Virus record (IMG/VR): IMGVR_UViG_3300025646_000012
Span: 1 to 64,000 of that record
DNA length: 64,000 bases
Reading direction: 5' to 3' (one strand)
Source of the DNA: a virus
Positions 4,113 through 12,531 of this stretch are shown in pieces. Made by a program: the position numbers and the translations under genes. The notes below the pieces were generated by a model. The model was given only the letters and a program-made list of their open reading frames with translations, searched no databases and was not told where the DNA came from. Numbering within the stretch: the first letter of the stretch is position 1; the number at the start of each line of letters is the position of its first letter.

Positions 4113-5999
4113 TTATCTAGCGTTTCCAGCACCACCTCCTCCACCACGTCTGACAATTAAATCATTTCCATCTACGGCACCATTACTTGGAAACTGGAAT
4201 GTTTCATATTGTTGTGCAAAATTATTTACAACCGTTTGATTCACACCTTGGGTATTAGCAGCTCTAGCTAATACAGCTTCAGTCTCAGATCTTACAAGCC
4301 GCAGATCTCTTTCAGCCGCTTCAAGTTGTTCTGCATAAAATCCTCCAGTGTCGCCTGTTGCTGCAATATTTTCATTAATTGAAGTGATGCGATCAGCTAA
4401 AGCTTGCATTGTTTCAAATTGAGTGGATAATATATTTTCTGCTTCCTCAGTTGATGAAAATGGAAGATAACCTGATAATCCTAGAAAATCAACAATTCTA
4501 CCAGGCCCGAGAGCTCTTGCAATGCTTGCTTTAATTTCGTCCATACTTGGAATTAAACCTATTAAAAATTCACCAAGTTGAGTTACATATCTGGTAATTT
4601 TTTGAGTAAATGTTTCACCTTCAGGGACAATATTCTCATCTCCAGTAAATGCTCTTTCAATCTCGGATAAGAGTACATTTATTGGATGGAAAACTATATT
4701 AGCTAATACTCTAAAAATTCCTCCGACATTTGATGCAATACCTCTTACTGATGTCCAATTTCCCCACCAAGTATTCCAAGCTTCTCTTGCTTTTGCCTGC
4801 CCTTCTTCGGTAGTATCTTTAGCACCAGTTAGATTTCTTACATGATCAATGGCACGACCAACAGCATCAAATGGTGCTTGAATTAATTCTTTGATCATTC
4901 TAACAAAATCTACATCTTCAACTGTAGCAAGTAATGATGTAAACCAGTTACCACCTTCCTCACCTCTTTTGAAAGTACCATCCTCATTTAACCAGTCTGC
5001 TGGGACAATTTGTTTGATAAGCCACAAAGGCATATCTTTTATTAAATTTGCAAATTCACCAAAGAATGAACCTAAGGTTCCAGAAACAAATCCACCAATA
5101 CCACCACCAATTAAACGATCAAATGTACCCTCTCTATCTTCCATTTCAGCCGCGGCATTTTCAACACCATCAAATAATGAAAATATAAAAGCAATAGGTT
5201 GAAGGAATCTAAAAATACCGCGTACAAGCCTACTATTTGCAAAACCACTAACCGCACCTCTTGCACCACCACCAAGTGCATTTGATATAGTTTTAGTTAC
5301 ACCAGTAAATGTGTTTAAAATTGCTGGTGGAACTCTTAATGCTTTAAAGAAATTACCAATTCTACCAAAAAGATTATTAAGTGAAATAAGAGTTTTTTGA
5401 TAAAAACTTACATCTCTTGCAGAAACAAATCGAGTATTGCCAAATCTAGCAAGTCTTTGAAATTGACCTGCAGCTGCATTAAATGAATATCTTCTTGCAA
5501 AGAAATTATCAATGGCTTTTATTTGATTTGAAAGATATGTTCCAATATTGCCAATACCTCTACCAATACGAAATTCTTTATTCAGATTGGATGCCAAAAT
5601 TCTTAATGGCATAAAAAATGTATTGGCAATTGATCTTACAAAAAAACGAAAATTAGCAAGTGATGGTCCAAGACCTTCTGTAGCAAGAACAAGTCCGGTA
5701 GCAAAAGAAGCAACGCCGCCGACAAATCTAATTACATAACTAATAGCATCGCCAAACATACCACTACCAAAACCCAAGTCTCTCTCTTCAGATCTTGCAA
5801 TGGAAGCTGATTTTCTTCTTTCTTTTTCAGAGTCTGCCTCTTTTTGTCTTAACGCCTGTAATTCCAAGTACTCAAGGAATCCTCGAAGCGTACCAGAAAG
5901 ATTCTCAACAGCTTTAGTGGTATCACCTTGCTCTCTGAGTTGTCTTTCATTATCCGAACGTAATCTAGCAATTACATCGTTAAGAGTTGCATCAGCCAT
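4113..5999 (-). CDS. gp29-like: Tail tape measure protein (gp29 counterpart)
   Basis: A 628-aa protein close to T4 gp29 (590 aa). The N-terminal 85 residues are charged and helical, then come hydrophobic segments near 80-125, 260-285 and 295-315 with glycine-rich turns, and a helical C-terminal half, ending in a GGGGGAG tail. Hydrophobic patches in a long helical protein are typical of tape measures, which set tail length and pass into the host envelope. It lies directly downstream of the gp26-like gene with its frameshift extension, the standard place of a tape measure after its chaperones, and its ATG overlaps the extension's stop. Sequence similarity to gp29 is weak by eye; the call rests on composition and context. 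Confidence 0.8.
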   Translation of the reverse strand: MADATLNDVIARLRSDNERQLREQGDTTKAVENLSGTLRGFLEYLELQALRQKEADSEKERRKSASIARSEERDLGFGSGMFGDAISYVIRFVGGVASFATGLVLATEGLGPSLANFRFFVRSIANTFFMPLRILASNLNKEFRIGRGIGNIGTYLSNQIKAIDNFFARRYSFNAAAGQFQRLARFGNTRFVSARDVSFYQKTLISLNNLFGRIGNFFKALRVPPAILNTFTGVTKTISNALGGGARGAVSGFANSRLVRGIFRFLQPIAFIFSLFDGVENAAAEMEDREGTFDRLIGGGIGGFVSGTLGSFFGEFANLIKDMPLWLIKQIVPADWLNEDGTFKRGEEGGNWFTSLLATVEDVDFVRMIKELIQAPFDAVGRAIDHVRNLTGAKDTTEEGQAKAREAWNTWWGNWTSVRGIASNVGGIFRVLANIVFHPINVLLSEIERAFTGDENIVPEGETFTQKITRYVTQLGEFLIGLIPSMDEIKASIARALGPGRIVDFLGLSGYLPFSSTEEAENILSTQFETMQALADRITSINENIAATGDTGGFYAEQLEAAERDLRLVRSETEAVLARAANTQGVNQTVVNNFAQQYETFQFPSNGAVDGNDLIVRRGGGGGAGNAR

Positions 6000-6890
6000 A
6001 TTTCATAGACCTTCGTTTTTCTTCTTCTTTTTGTTCTTTCAGATGATCAAGTAGCATGTTCAAATAAACTTCCCTTTCCCAAGGTATTAGCATTTCAATT
6101 TCAGTCAAAGAGTAATGATGATGCTGCATTAATGAAAAGTTTACAGTATAATGATTTGCTAAATTATCATGAGAAAGGCATATTAAAAAAAATCGGACAT
6201 ACCTTCCAGTTTAATATTATTAGTTTCACCACAGCTAACACAATTAAAATCTACATTATGAATCAATCTAGGCATTTGTTCAATATAAGCACTTACTTTT
6301 TGGAATTGATCCTTTGTCATTGAATCAATAAATTCTTCAAGTTCTTTCACTGGAACATCTTTAGTACTAATACGTTCATCATTTGTATGAATAGCTGCAA
6401 TACACTTACCGATCATAGCAAAAGCATTTTGTGCCATAGATTTAGTATCTTTAATTCCAAGAGAAATAAGATCATCATAACTTGGCCATTTCATTTCCAA
6501 AGTAATTTCAGATGTTAATTCAATAGTGTTTGAAATCTTAGGTACATCAATTTTAATAGATGAAACATCAATAGCTATTTCATTACTAGTTTCACAATGT
6601 TTACACTTAATACCAACCTTTGATGTTTCACCAACAGATTTAGCTCTAATCTGAGTAAACATATACTCAACATCAAAGATTGTAAGTTTATCTTTTTCAA
6701 TATCGTTCTGGACACAAGCTGTAATTGTATCCACAACCGCATTTAGAATCGCGTTCATATCTTGCGATTCCATTGCCATCATTAAAACTTTTTCTTCTTT
6801 TACCAAATATGGACGATATTTTACCTTTTTATTCTGAGAAGGGATTACAATATCATACTTTGGTGTGTCATTCAACTTAGGTAAAGTCAT
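5992..6890 (-). CDS. Predicted -1 frameshift product: gp26-like plus 64-aa extension
   Basis: The gp26-like frame ends at GAT TTT TTT TAA. A run of eight T (6185-6192) forms the slippery heptamer T TTT TTT. A -1 shift there opens a frame that runs 64 codons without a stop to TGA at 5992-5994, overlapping the tape measure ATG. The extension contains YSLTEIEMLIPWEREVYL then a charged EEEKRR tail, the pattern of gpT-type tape measure chaperone extensions. The product would be about 299 aa. The alternative, a separate start at an in-frame ATG before QHHHYSL, lacks a ribosome site. Confidence 0.7.
6183..6890 (-). CDS. gp26: gp26-like baseplate hub/tape measure chaperone
   Basis: A 235-aa protein of the T4 baseplate gp26 family (PF12322 type): N-terminal KYDIVIPSQNKKVKYRPYLVKEEK, a helical block with the LTIFDVEYMFTQIRAKSVGE motif, then a zinc-ribbon-like pair of cysteines KCKHC (near 109-112), a central WPSYDDL segment and a second FNCVSCGE pair near 220. 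In T4 gp26 acts in hub assembly with gp51, gp27, gp28 and gp29. Here it directly precedes the tape measure and ends on a slippery T run. The start ATG lies 10 bp after the gp54-like gene, in the same late leftward operon. Confidence 0.85.
   Translation of the reverse strand: MTLPKLNDTPKYDIVIPSQNKKVKYRPYLVKEEKVLMMAMESQDMNAILNAVVDTITACVQNDIEKDKLTIFDVEYMFTQIRAKSVGETSKVGIKCKHCETSNEIAIDVSSIKIDVPKISNTIELTSEITLEMKWPSYDDLISLGIKDTKSMAQNAFAMIGKCIAAIHTNDERISTKDVPVKELEEFIDSMTKDQFQKVSAYIEQMPRLIHNVDFNCVSCGETNNIKLEGMSDFF
6185..6192 (-). promoter_or_regulatory. Candidate -1 ribosomal frameshift slippery site
   Basis: Eight consecutive T on the minus strand at the very end of the gp26-like frame, in register as T TTT TTT before the stop TAA. 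Shifting by -1 joins a conserved-looking 64-codon extension. No clear downstream pseudoknot was worked out by eye. Confidence 0.65.
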
Positions 6891-6899
6891 GGTTTATCC

Positions 6900-7607
6900 T
6901 CATAGTCTTGTTAATATAGTCCCGATAGATGATGTAGCAAAATCAGCTACGGGAGTTGCTTGTCTATTTCGTGTAGTATATTTAGTGTATGCAAAGCTAA
7001 CAGTAAATTCTAAAGGTTGGTCATTTAATGCATTACCTAATGTAATATCCGTAAAAGTTGTTGGAAATGCATTTTCAAGAGTAACTTCGTAAACAACTTG
7101 ATCATTTGTAATAAAATTAAGATCAAATTGACCACGAGCTAAATCAAATCCAAGAATTGTTGGTAAACGATTCTGAATCTCTGTTGGTAAAAGTGGCAAT
7201 CCAATTGGTGTTGAATATACAGGTAGTCCTATACCTTTTTTTAATTGTTCAATTTTAATTTGTGCTGTATATTCGTTTTTATACCCAGGTTCATATGTAT
7301 TTGGATCTACAATTAAACTAGCCCATTGTTCAAAATAATTACGAATACCATAATCATTTAACAATAAAAATGTCATACTAATATCACCGTAAAGATTACG
7401 ATATGCTACTTTTTCTATCTTACCGCCGATTTCTCTATCATATGTTGCAATCTGTTTTCCTGGCATAGTTACATTTGTACAAAGAAGATTTACTTCTTCT
7501 GACGTAACATTACCAATTGAAGGAAGTTGTACTCGAAAGACTGAGCCATTTGCAATGCCGCCTTTACGAGACATAAGTCCTTTCATCTGATCTATGCTAT
7601 ATGTCAT
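6900..7607 (-). CDS. gp54: gp54-like tail tube initiator
   Basis: A 235-aa protein with the gp19/gp54 tube fold: N-terminal SRKGGIANGSVFRVQLP, then NVTMPGKQIATYDREIGG, the NLYGDISMTFLLLNDYGIRNYFEQW block, and a C-terminal EFTVSFAYTKY strand, all matching the T4 gp54 layout (MPxxxxxYET, ISFRMD, FDVTFAYR). T4 gp54 (320 aa) caps the baseplate and starts tube polymerisation; this version is shorter at the N-terminus. It overlaps the upstream 196-aa gene by 4 bp and precedes gp26 by 10 bp. Confidence 0.8.
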   Translation of the reverse strand: MTYSIDQMKGLMSRKGGIANGSVFRVQLPSIGNVTSEEVNLLCTNVTMPGKQIATYDREIGGKIEKVAYRNLYGDISMTFLLLNDYGIRNYFEQWASLIVDPNTYEPGYKNEYTAQIKIEQLKKGIGLPVYSTPIGLPLLPTEIQNRLPTILGFDLARGQFDLNFITNDQVVYEVTLENAFPTTFTDITLGNALNDQPLEFTVSFAYTKYTTRNRQATPVADFATSSIGTILTRL

Positions 7608-8194
7608 TGATTAATCTTTCTTCTTGAATCTGCCCAAACTTTTTGTTGACTTTCCTTCTGGAAATCTGCTGTCGGTAAGAATGTAGCAATTTCCCATTCG
7701 GGCGGTTCAACTCTAGCAAATCTACTTCTTACATGATCATTCAAATAATGTTTAATACAAGGTTTAAAGTATTTGTACTTAGAAGCTCTTTTCATTAAAT
7801 CATATGTAATATCAAATTTTGTAGTTTCATTATATCGTTTATTATTTGTTGCATCTAATAAAGCATCTAAAAACTTAGCACGTAATGTTGGTGGAAGATA
7901 ATGTAAATTTAATCCTAAGAATCCACCTTCCGCAGGACCTATTACAATAACCAAAGGAAAAGAATCATAAAAGGGTAGTTCTTTTTTACCTTTTGGATCA
8001 TAGAAAAACATAAACATTGAACCGATAATTGTTCTATTTCTGAGAACAATCGGATCTTCTTTCATTAAGGCATTTCGGTTTATATTACGAAGTTCGGCTG
8101 CTTTCTTACGGAACCACTCACGTGACTGATCAGTCCTAGGTGTGATACCATTACGAAACGCTTCTAATTCAAGTGTTTGAAATAAATTACTCAT
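7604..8194 (-). CDS. Conserved T4-type assembly protein, gp2 candidate (196 aa)
   Basis: It contains IIGSMFMFFYDPKGKKELPFYD then FLGLNLHYLPPTLRAKFLDAL, a block I associate with a conserved protein of marine T4-type phages sometimes called the DNA end protector gp2. The neighbour gp4-like gene fits, since 2 and 4 are adjacent in T4, but I cannot confirm homology by eye. The N-terminus is helical and charged and the C-terminus basic. It overlaps the gp54-like gene by 4 bp. A late promoter octamer (8200-8207) stands 5 nt before the ATG, which would give a leaderless mRNA if used; read-through from gp4 is the alternative. Confidence 0.6.
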   Translation of the reverse strand: MSNLFQTLELEAFRNGITPRTDQSREWFRKKAAELRNINRNALMKEDPIVLRNRTIIGSMFMFFYDPKGKKELPFYDSFPLVIVIGPAEGGFLGLNLHYLPPTLRAKFLDALLDATNNKRYNETTKFDITYDLMKRASKYKYFKPCIKHYLNDHVRSRFARVEPPEWEIATFLPTADFQKESQQKVWADSRRKINQ

Positions 8195-8199
8195 ATGAT

Positions 8200-8207
8200 T
8201 ATTTATA
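8200..8207 (-). promoter_or_regulatory. T4-type late promoter (leftward), adjacent to start codon
   Basis: TATAAATA on the minus strand. With T4 spacing the transcript would begin at about 8194, the A of the next ATG. It lies between gp4 and the 196-aa gene. Confidence 0.5.
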
Positions 8208-8209
8208 TG

Positions 8210-8698
8210 TTATTTCTTGGTCTTTTTAAATGGCTTTAATGGTTTCAAAGGTTTTAAAGCCTTCGGTAGTATTCCCATGTTTTGGAGAGTTCGTTCGGTC
8301 CAGATTTCAAATATCCAGCCGTTATCTTTTGCAAACTCAGTAGCTGCTTTCCACTTATTTTGATTTTTAACATATGTTAAAGCTTCTGTCAAATATCTTT
8401 TAGATTTATCTGGCCGTTTTGGTAATTGAACTTCTTTTTCTGGTTTGATTTCCACCAGAATTGTTTTACCGTTTGTAAATGTAATTTTTAAATCTACAAA
8501 ATAACGATGATATCTTTTATCAACATCATAAAAATATGGTATAATTATTTCTTCTGATGACCATTCTTTTATTTCTGAATTATCATCACACCAAGCAAAA
8601 CAATTTCTTTCCCACATTGATCGAAAAACTACATTGCTTGAGTCACCTTTATATTTTAAAGGATTTTTAACTTTATATTTACCGGAGTATGTCTTCAT
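8210..8698 (-). CDS. gp4: gp4-like head completion protein (nuclease fold)
   Basis: A 162-aa protein close to T4 gp4/gp50 (about 150 aa). Signature blocks: YKVKNPLKYKGD, VFRSMWERNCFAWCDDN, EWSSEEIIIPYFYDVDKRYHRYFVDLKI and ILVEIKPEKEVQLP. The D...EIK arrangement (near residues 72 and 84-86) is the TnsA/restriction-endonuclease-like catalytic pattern proposed for this family. gp4 completes filled heads before tail joining. The C-terminus has a proline-lysine repeat (ALKPLKPLKPFKKTKK). First gene of the leftward tail module, divergent from gp48; a TATATAA stretch on its 5' side may serve as its late promoter. Confidence 0.9.
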   Translation of the reverse strand: MKTYSGKYKVKNPLKYKGDSSNVVFRSMWERNCFAWCDDNSEIKEWSSEEIIIPYFYDVDKRYHRYFVDLKITFTNGKTILVEIKPEKEVQLPKRPDKSKRYLTEALTYVKNQNKWKAATEFAKDNGWIFEIWTERTLQNMGILPKALKPLKPLKPFKKTKK

Positions 8699-8705
8699 TT
8701 TTTTA

Positions 8706-8713
8706 TATAAATA
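8706..8713 (+). promoter_or_regulatory. T4-type late promoter for gp48 operon
   Basis: TATAAATA in the 47-bp divergent gap between gp4 and gp48. Expected start is near 8719, leaving a leader of about 27 nt before the gp48 ATG. The overlapping TTATATAA palindrome could serve both directions. Confidence 0.8.
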
Positions 8714-8745
8714 ATCCCAAATGCACTTATATTTATAGGATAAAA

Positions 8746-9789
8746 ATGGTTTACAGGAGAAGAGAACTAGCGCCTGGTACTAAGAGATTTCCCCTTGAAA
8801 GACAGGAAGATTACAAGGGTACAATTACATTTAGACCTATAAAGTATACTCCGCCCGAAATAGCTGGTACTGCTTTTGCTTCACTGCGAAGACGAGCAGG
8901 GGAAGGTCTTATTACACAGCTTTTAAATATAGATGAAAGTGTTGTATTTGGTGCTGCAGCAGAAGGATTTCGAGCTGGTTATACCGGTATAGAGGATGTT
9001 GCTGCATCATTTGAAGAAGAAGCATCTGTAACGTTAGATCCAGTCCCAAATGACACAGAAACAATTGTTGATCCTTCACAATCTACGGTTTTAAGAGACC
9101 GTGGAGTAATACTTTATTTACCGACAAATATTGCTATTAATGACGCCGTTAATTATGAAGAATTTGATCTTGGTGCCATAGGAGGAATTGGTCTTGCAGG
9201 AGTACAAGCAGGGCAAGGAGCTTTAAGTGCTCTTGCAAGAGGAACTGGTCAAGCAACTGGTAGTTTAGCTGCTCTTTTATCAGGTAATGTTGCTGATCAA
9301 CGCGGAGCAAGACTTGCTGCATCCAGATTAGCAGAACAAGGCAATGCTACGGTTAGTGGTGTTGTTAGAGCAGGTACTGCAACCACAGTTAACCCTAATA
9401 CAATTAACTTATTTAAAAGTGTTAGATTAAGGGAATTTACTTTTACTTTTAGATTAATTGCAAATTCAGCAAGAGAAGCTCAGGAAATTGAAGATATTAT
9501 AAAATTCTTTAGAACTACAATGTATCCTGATACAATTAATTTTGATCCTGCGGGATTAAATGTTCCTATCGGTTATGAATTTCCAGATAAATTTGAAATT
9601 ACAATGAGATATAATAATGAACCCGTAGCTGTTAAAATTCTTCCTTCCGTTCTTAGAACAATACAAACATCATTAAATGCTACATCTGGAATATGGTACA
9701 GAGATGGTAAACCTGCTGAGGTAGAAATTCAACTTAGCTTTGGTGAAGAAAGAACTCTTAACCGCAACGACATTATTGAAGGTTACTAA
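8746..9789 (+). CDS. gp48: gp48-like baseplate tail tube cap
   Basis: 347 aa, like T4 gp48 (364 aa). The N-terminus carries RRRELAPGTKRFPLERQ and the YKGTITFRPIKYTPPE block; an alanine- and glycine-rich middle (about residues 150-215) is followed by a tube-fold C-terminal domain (LREFTFTFRLIANS, AQEIEDIIKFFRTTMYP, VEIQLSFGEERTLNR). gp48 sits on the hub and, with gp54, starts the tail tube. An upstream ATG at 8689 is rejected because it places the late promoter inside the gene; ATG at 8746 has TAGGA at good spacing. Confidence 0.87.
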   Translation: MVYRRRELAPGTKRFPLERQEDYKGTITFRPIKYTPPEIAGTAFASLRRRAGEGLITQLLNIDESVVFGAAAEGFRAGYTGIEDVAASFEEEASVTLDPVPNDTETIVDPSQSTVLRDRGVILYLPTNIAINDAVNYEEFDLGAIGGIGLAGVQAGQGALSALARGTGQATGSLAALLSGNVADQRGARLAASRLAEQGNATVSGVVRAGTATTVNPNTINLFKSVRLREFTFTFRLIANSAREAQEIEDIIKFFRTTMYPDTINFDPAGLNVPIGYEFPDKFEITMRYNNEPVAVKILPSVLRTIQTSLNATSGIWYRDGKPAEVEIQLSFGEERTLNRNDIIEGY

Positions 9790-9791
9790 TA

Positions 9792-10529
9792 ATGTTTTTT
9801 ACAAACTATCCAAGAACATTATATCAATTTGGGACAGAACAATCTGCTACTGCAATCCAAAATATTTCAGTTTATGTTGATATTATTGATCAAATAAAAG
9901 ATAATATTAATTTTTATGAAACAACTGAAATTCAAGATGGTGAAAGACCTGATACATTATCACAGGAACTATATGGCACCGTAAGATATTATTGGACTTT
10001 TTATTTACTTAATGATAATATTCGTGAAAGAGGTTGGCCTTTAACTGTTCAAGAAATTAGAGCAAGAGCAATTGAAGATTATCCTAATGTTGTATTAACA
10101 ACCAGAGATGGTAATACTCTTATTGAACATTTCCAAGTTGGTGATACAATCATAGGTCAAACCTCTGGTGCAACTGGTGTGATACTAAAACGCAATTTAG
10201 ATCTAGGTCAGATATTTATAAAACCAATAAATGGTCTAACTTTTATAAGTACTGAAGTTATTAGAGATAACAGTGATCCTGAGTTCCCTCAATCAGTCCA
10301 ACTTGTTTCTGCTGTAAATGAGTATAATGCAATACATCATTATGAGGATGGTAACGGTGTATGGACAGATATAGATCCATTTTCAGCACCAAGTGTTTTA
10401 TTAACTCCTGTAACTTATCTTGACCGTTATCAATCTGCAAATGATGAATTAAGAAAAATAAAAGTTATAAAAAGATCCGCAATTAATCAAATTGCAAAAG
10501 CTTATCAGGAAGCATTGAGAACAGCATAA
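9792..10529 (+). CDS. gp53: gp53-like baseplate wedge protein
   Basis: A 245-aa homologue of T4 gp53 (196 aa). Shared layout: N-terminal FTNYPRTLYQ, a LysM-like helix-strand block ERPDTLSQELYGTVRYYWTF, then a small inserted beta domain (about residues 95-150, GNTLIEHFQVGDTIIGQTSG) absent in T4, and the C-terminal YNAIHHYEDGNGVW and DELRKIKVIKRSAINQ segments that match T4. gp53 joins neighbouring wedges around the hub. It follows gp48 by 2 bp and is followed by a methyltransferase gene that overlaps its stop codon. Confidence 0.87.
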   Translation: MFFTNYPRTLYQFGTEQSATAIQNISVYVDIIDQIKDNINFYETTEIQDGERPDTLSQELYGTVRYYWTFYLLNDNIRERGWPLTVQEIRARAIEDYPNVVLTTRDGNTLIEHFQVGDTIIGQTSGATGVILKRNLDLGQIFIKPINGLTFISTEVIRDNSDPEFPQSVQLVSAVNEYNAIHHYEDGNGVWTDIDPFSAPSVLLTPVTYLDRYQSANDELRKIKVIKRSAINQIAKAYQEALRTA

Positions 10530-11173
10530 TGAATAAAGATATTAATAAAAATATTCTTGAAGAAGTGCATAAAATTGCATTATACTCTACTGCAGAATAT
10601 GTAGTAGAACATATGCATAATATTCTGCCAGAAAAAAATTGGAAAGATGTACATACAAAAGCAATTAAACAAATTTTAAATGATGGATTAATTTTAGAAT
10701 TTGGAGTTTACTCTGGAGAAACTATTAATCACATTGCAAGACATTTACAATCAAGAAAAGTTCATGGTTTTGATTCATTTGAAGGTTTACCTGAAGCATG
10801 GATGCCAGGATACGATAAAGGTAGATTTAAAAGAAATGATATTCCTGAAGTATCAGGAAATGTAAAATTACATATCGGTTGGTTTAAAGATAGTATTCCT
10901 AAATTTTTAAAAGATTATAATGAAAAAATTGCATATCTTCATGTAGACTGTGATTTGTATAGCTCAACCAAAACAATTTTTGATTTATTAGGACATTTAA
11001 TTAAAAAAGGTACTATTATTGTATTTGATGAATACTTTAATTATCCTGGATGGAAAAATGGTGAGTATAAAGCTTTTCAAGAGTTTGTAAATAGTAATAA
11101 TATTACTTATGAATATTTAACATATAATTGTGTATCAGAACAAGTTGCTGTAAAAATAGTGGAAACTAATTAA
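10529..11173 (+). CDS. TylF-like SAM-dependent methyltransferase
   Basis: 214 aa with the class I methyltransferase core of the TylF/macrocin O-methyltransferase family: LEFGVYSGET (SAM-binding glycine loop near 55-65), HGFDSFEGLPEAW, LHVDCDLYSSTK (metal-binding aspartates near 138-140) and IVFDEYFNYPGW. Relatives methylate sugar hydroxyls, so its target could be a glycan made or modified by the phage glycosyltransferases here; that is inference. It is wedged between gp53 and the hub gene with one-base overlaps on both sides and is noticeably AT-rich, consistent with late insertion into the core operon. Confidence 0.85.
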   Translation: MNKDINKNILEEVHKIALYSTAEYVVEHMHNILPEKNWKDVHTKAIKQILNDGLILEFGVYSGETINHIARHLQSRKVHGFDSFEGLPEAWMPGYDKGRFKRNDIPEVSGNVKLHIGWFKDSIPKFLKDYNEKIAYLHVDCDLYSSTKTIFDLLGHLIKKGTIIVFDEYFNYPGWKNGEYKAFQEFVNSNNITYEYLTYNCVSEQVAVKIVETN

Positions 11174-12531
11174 TGGTTGGTACACCACAAAATAGAGCGG
11201 AAACACCGTTTGATTATGAACTGGAAAGAGCTATAATAACCTCACCTCAGTTTAATGATGGTGCTACTCTTGATATTAAAAATGTAATTACAGATATTGA
11301 AATTTTCGAGCATTTAGATAAGCCTTATCTAACTGGTAATATTATTCTTGTCGACGATAATAATATTTACAATAACGTTAATTTTTCTGGTTCCGAAAAA
11401 ATATCATTAAGATTTAGATTACCTGATGCTGATGCAATACCTATTGATAAAGATTTTATTATTGAAAAAACTATAAAAAATGCAAGAGGCAACGATAAAC
11501 AGTCTGCAATTCTTTTTCACATTGTTGAACAACACGCATTTGATTCTACAATTATAAATGTAAATAAAGCTTATACTGGTAAACCTGTAGAGATTATCCA
11601 AAAAATTATTACTGATAATCTAGGTAAGGAATTTTCAACACCAATTATTTTAGATGCTCAAGAACCAATGAAGGTTTTAATACCAAACCTTACTCCATTA
11701 CAAGCAGCAACTTGGATTCGTGATAGAGCAACAACAATTGACGGTGTTCCTTTTTATTTTTTTGCTACATTAGCAAATGATAAGCTTCATATAATTCCGT
11801 TAGATGATATGCTTGCTACTGCACCTGATTCTAGACCGTATGTTTACTCACAAATATCAGCATCATTATTAGTATCAAGATCTATAGATGAACAAGCCTA
11901 TTTAATACAGGAATTTAGTACTAGATCAAATGATAATATTATATCACTTGTAAAAATGGGTTATGTAGGCTCACAGAATTATTTTTATAATTCAATTACC
12001 GGAAATTTTGTAGATAATAGAGGTACATTTTTTAATCTATCAGAAGTTTTAAATACCTTAAAAAATAAAGATATAATTCGTAATAATCAAAATCAATTCG
12101 GTTATGCAAGTAATTATAAATTAAATAATGTTTCATTTACACAATTAAAATCTGTGGTTCGTACTGATATTACACCTACAAATACATATAATAATATTAA
12201 TAATTATAATCAAGCCCCAGATGCAAACAAACATAAATTAAAAATTGTTTCTGAGGCGTTAAGAGAATTAATAGTAAGAAATTCAATTGATATTGCATTA
12301 CCAGGACGCAATTTTCTAAATGGCAGATATAGTAATACAATTGGTAATCAAATTAGATTAAGATTTCTTTCAACATCGACTGCATCTAGACCTGGTACTG
12401 AACAAATAGATACTAAAAAATCTGGTGATTATTTAATGTATGCAGTAAAGCATCATTTTAAAAAAGAAAGATATGATGTGATTGCAAGTTGTGTTAAGCT
12501 TGCAGATCTAAATGAGGAGCCACCTGAATGA
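11173..12531 (+). CDS. gp27: gp27-like baseplate hub
   Basis: A 452-aa hub protein (T4 gp27 is 391 aa). The N-terminal tube-like domain carries the VITDIEIFEHLDKPYLTGNI block seen in T4-type gp27, followed by FIIEKTIKN and ILFHIVEQHAFDSTIINVNKAY, the linker VEIIQKIITDN and a second tube-like domain ending in YLMYAVKHHFKK. gp27 forms the trimer that joins the spike to the tube and tape measure. The next gene overlaps its end by 4 bp and supplies the gp5 OB domain, as expected for the hub-spike pair. Confidence 0.87.
   Translation: MVGTPQNRAETPFDYELERAIITSPQFNDGATLDIKNVITDIEIFEHLDKPYLTGNIILVDDNNIYNNVNFSGSEKISLRFRLPDADAIPIDKDFIIEKTIKNARGNDKQSAILFHIVEQHAFDSTIINVNKAYTGKPVEIIQKIITDNLGKEFSTPIILDAQEPMKVLIPNLTPLQAATWIRDRATTIDGVPFYFFATLANDKLHIIPLDDMLATAPDSRPYVYSQISASLLVSRSIDEQAYLIQEFSTRSNDNIISLVKMGYVGSQNYFYNSITGNFVDNRGTFFNLSEVLNTLKNKDIIRNNQNQFGYASNYKLNNVSFTQLKSVVRTDITPTNTYNNINNYNQAPDANKHKLKIVSEALRELIVRNSIDIALPGRNFLNGRYSNTIGNQIRLRFLSTSTASRPGTEQIDTKKSGDYLMYAVKHHFKKERYDVIASCVKLADLNEEPPE

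Noticed and set aside
5992-6131. Separate gp51-like gene beginning at the in-frame ATG before QHHHYSL
   Set aside because: No ribosome site precedes it, and the frame continues upstream without a stop into the slippery run, so frameshifting explains it better.
8689-8745. Longer N-terminus for the gp48 homologue starting at 8689
   Set aside because: It would place the late promoter octamer at 8706-8713 inside the gene, and the extra 19 residues do not resemble gp48; ATG 8746 has a proper ribosome site.
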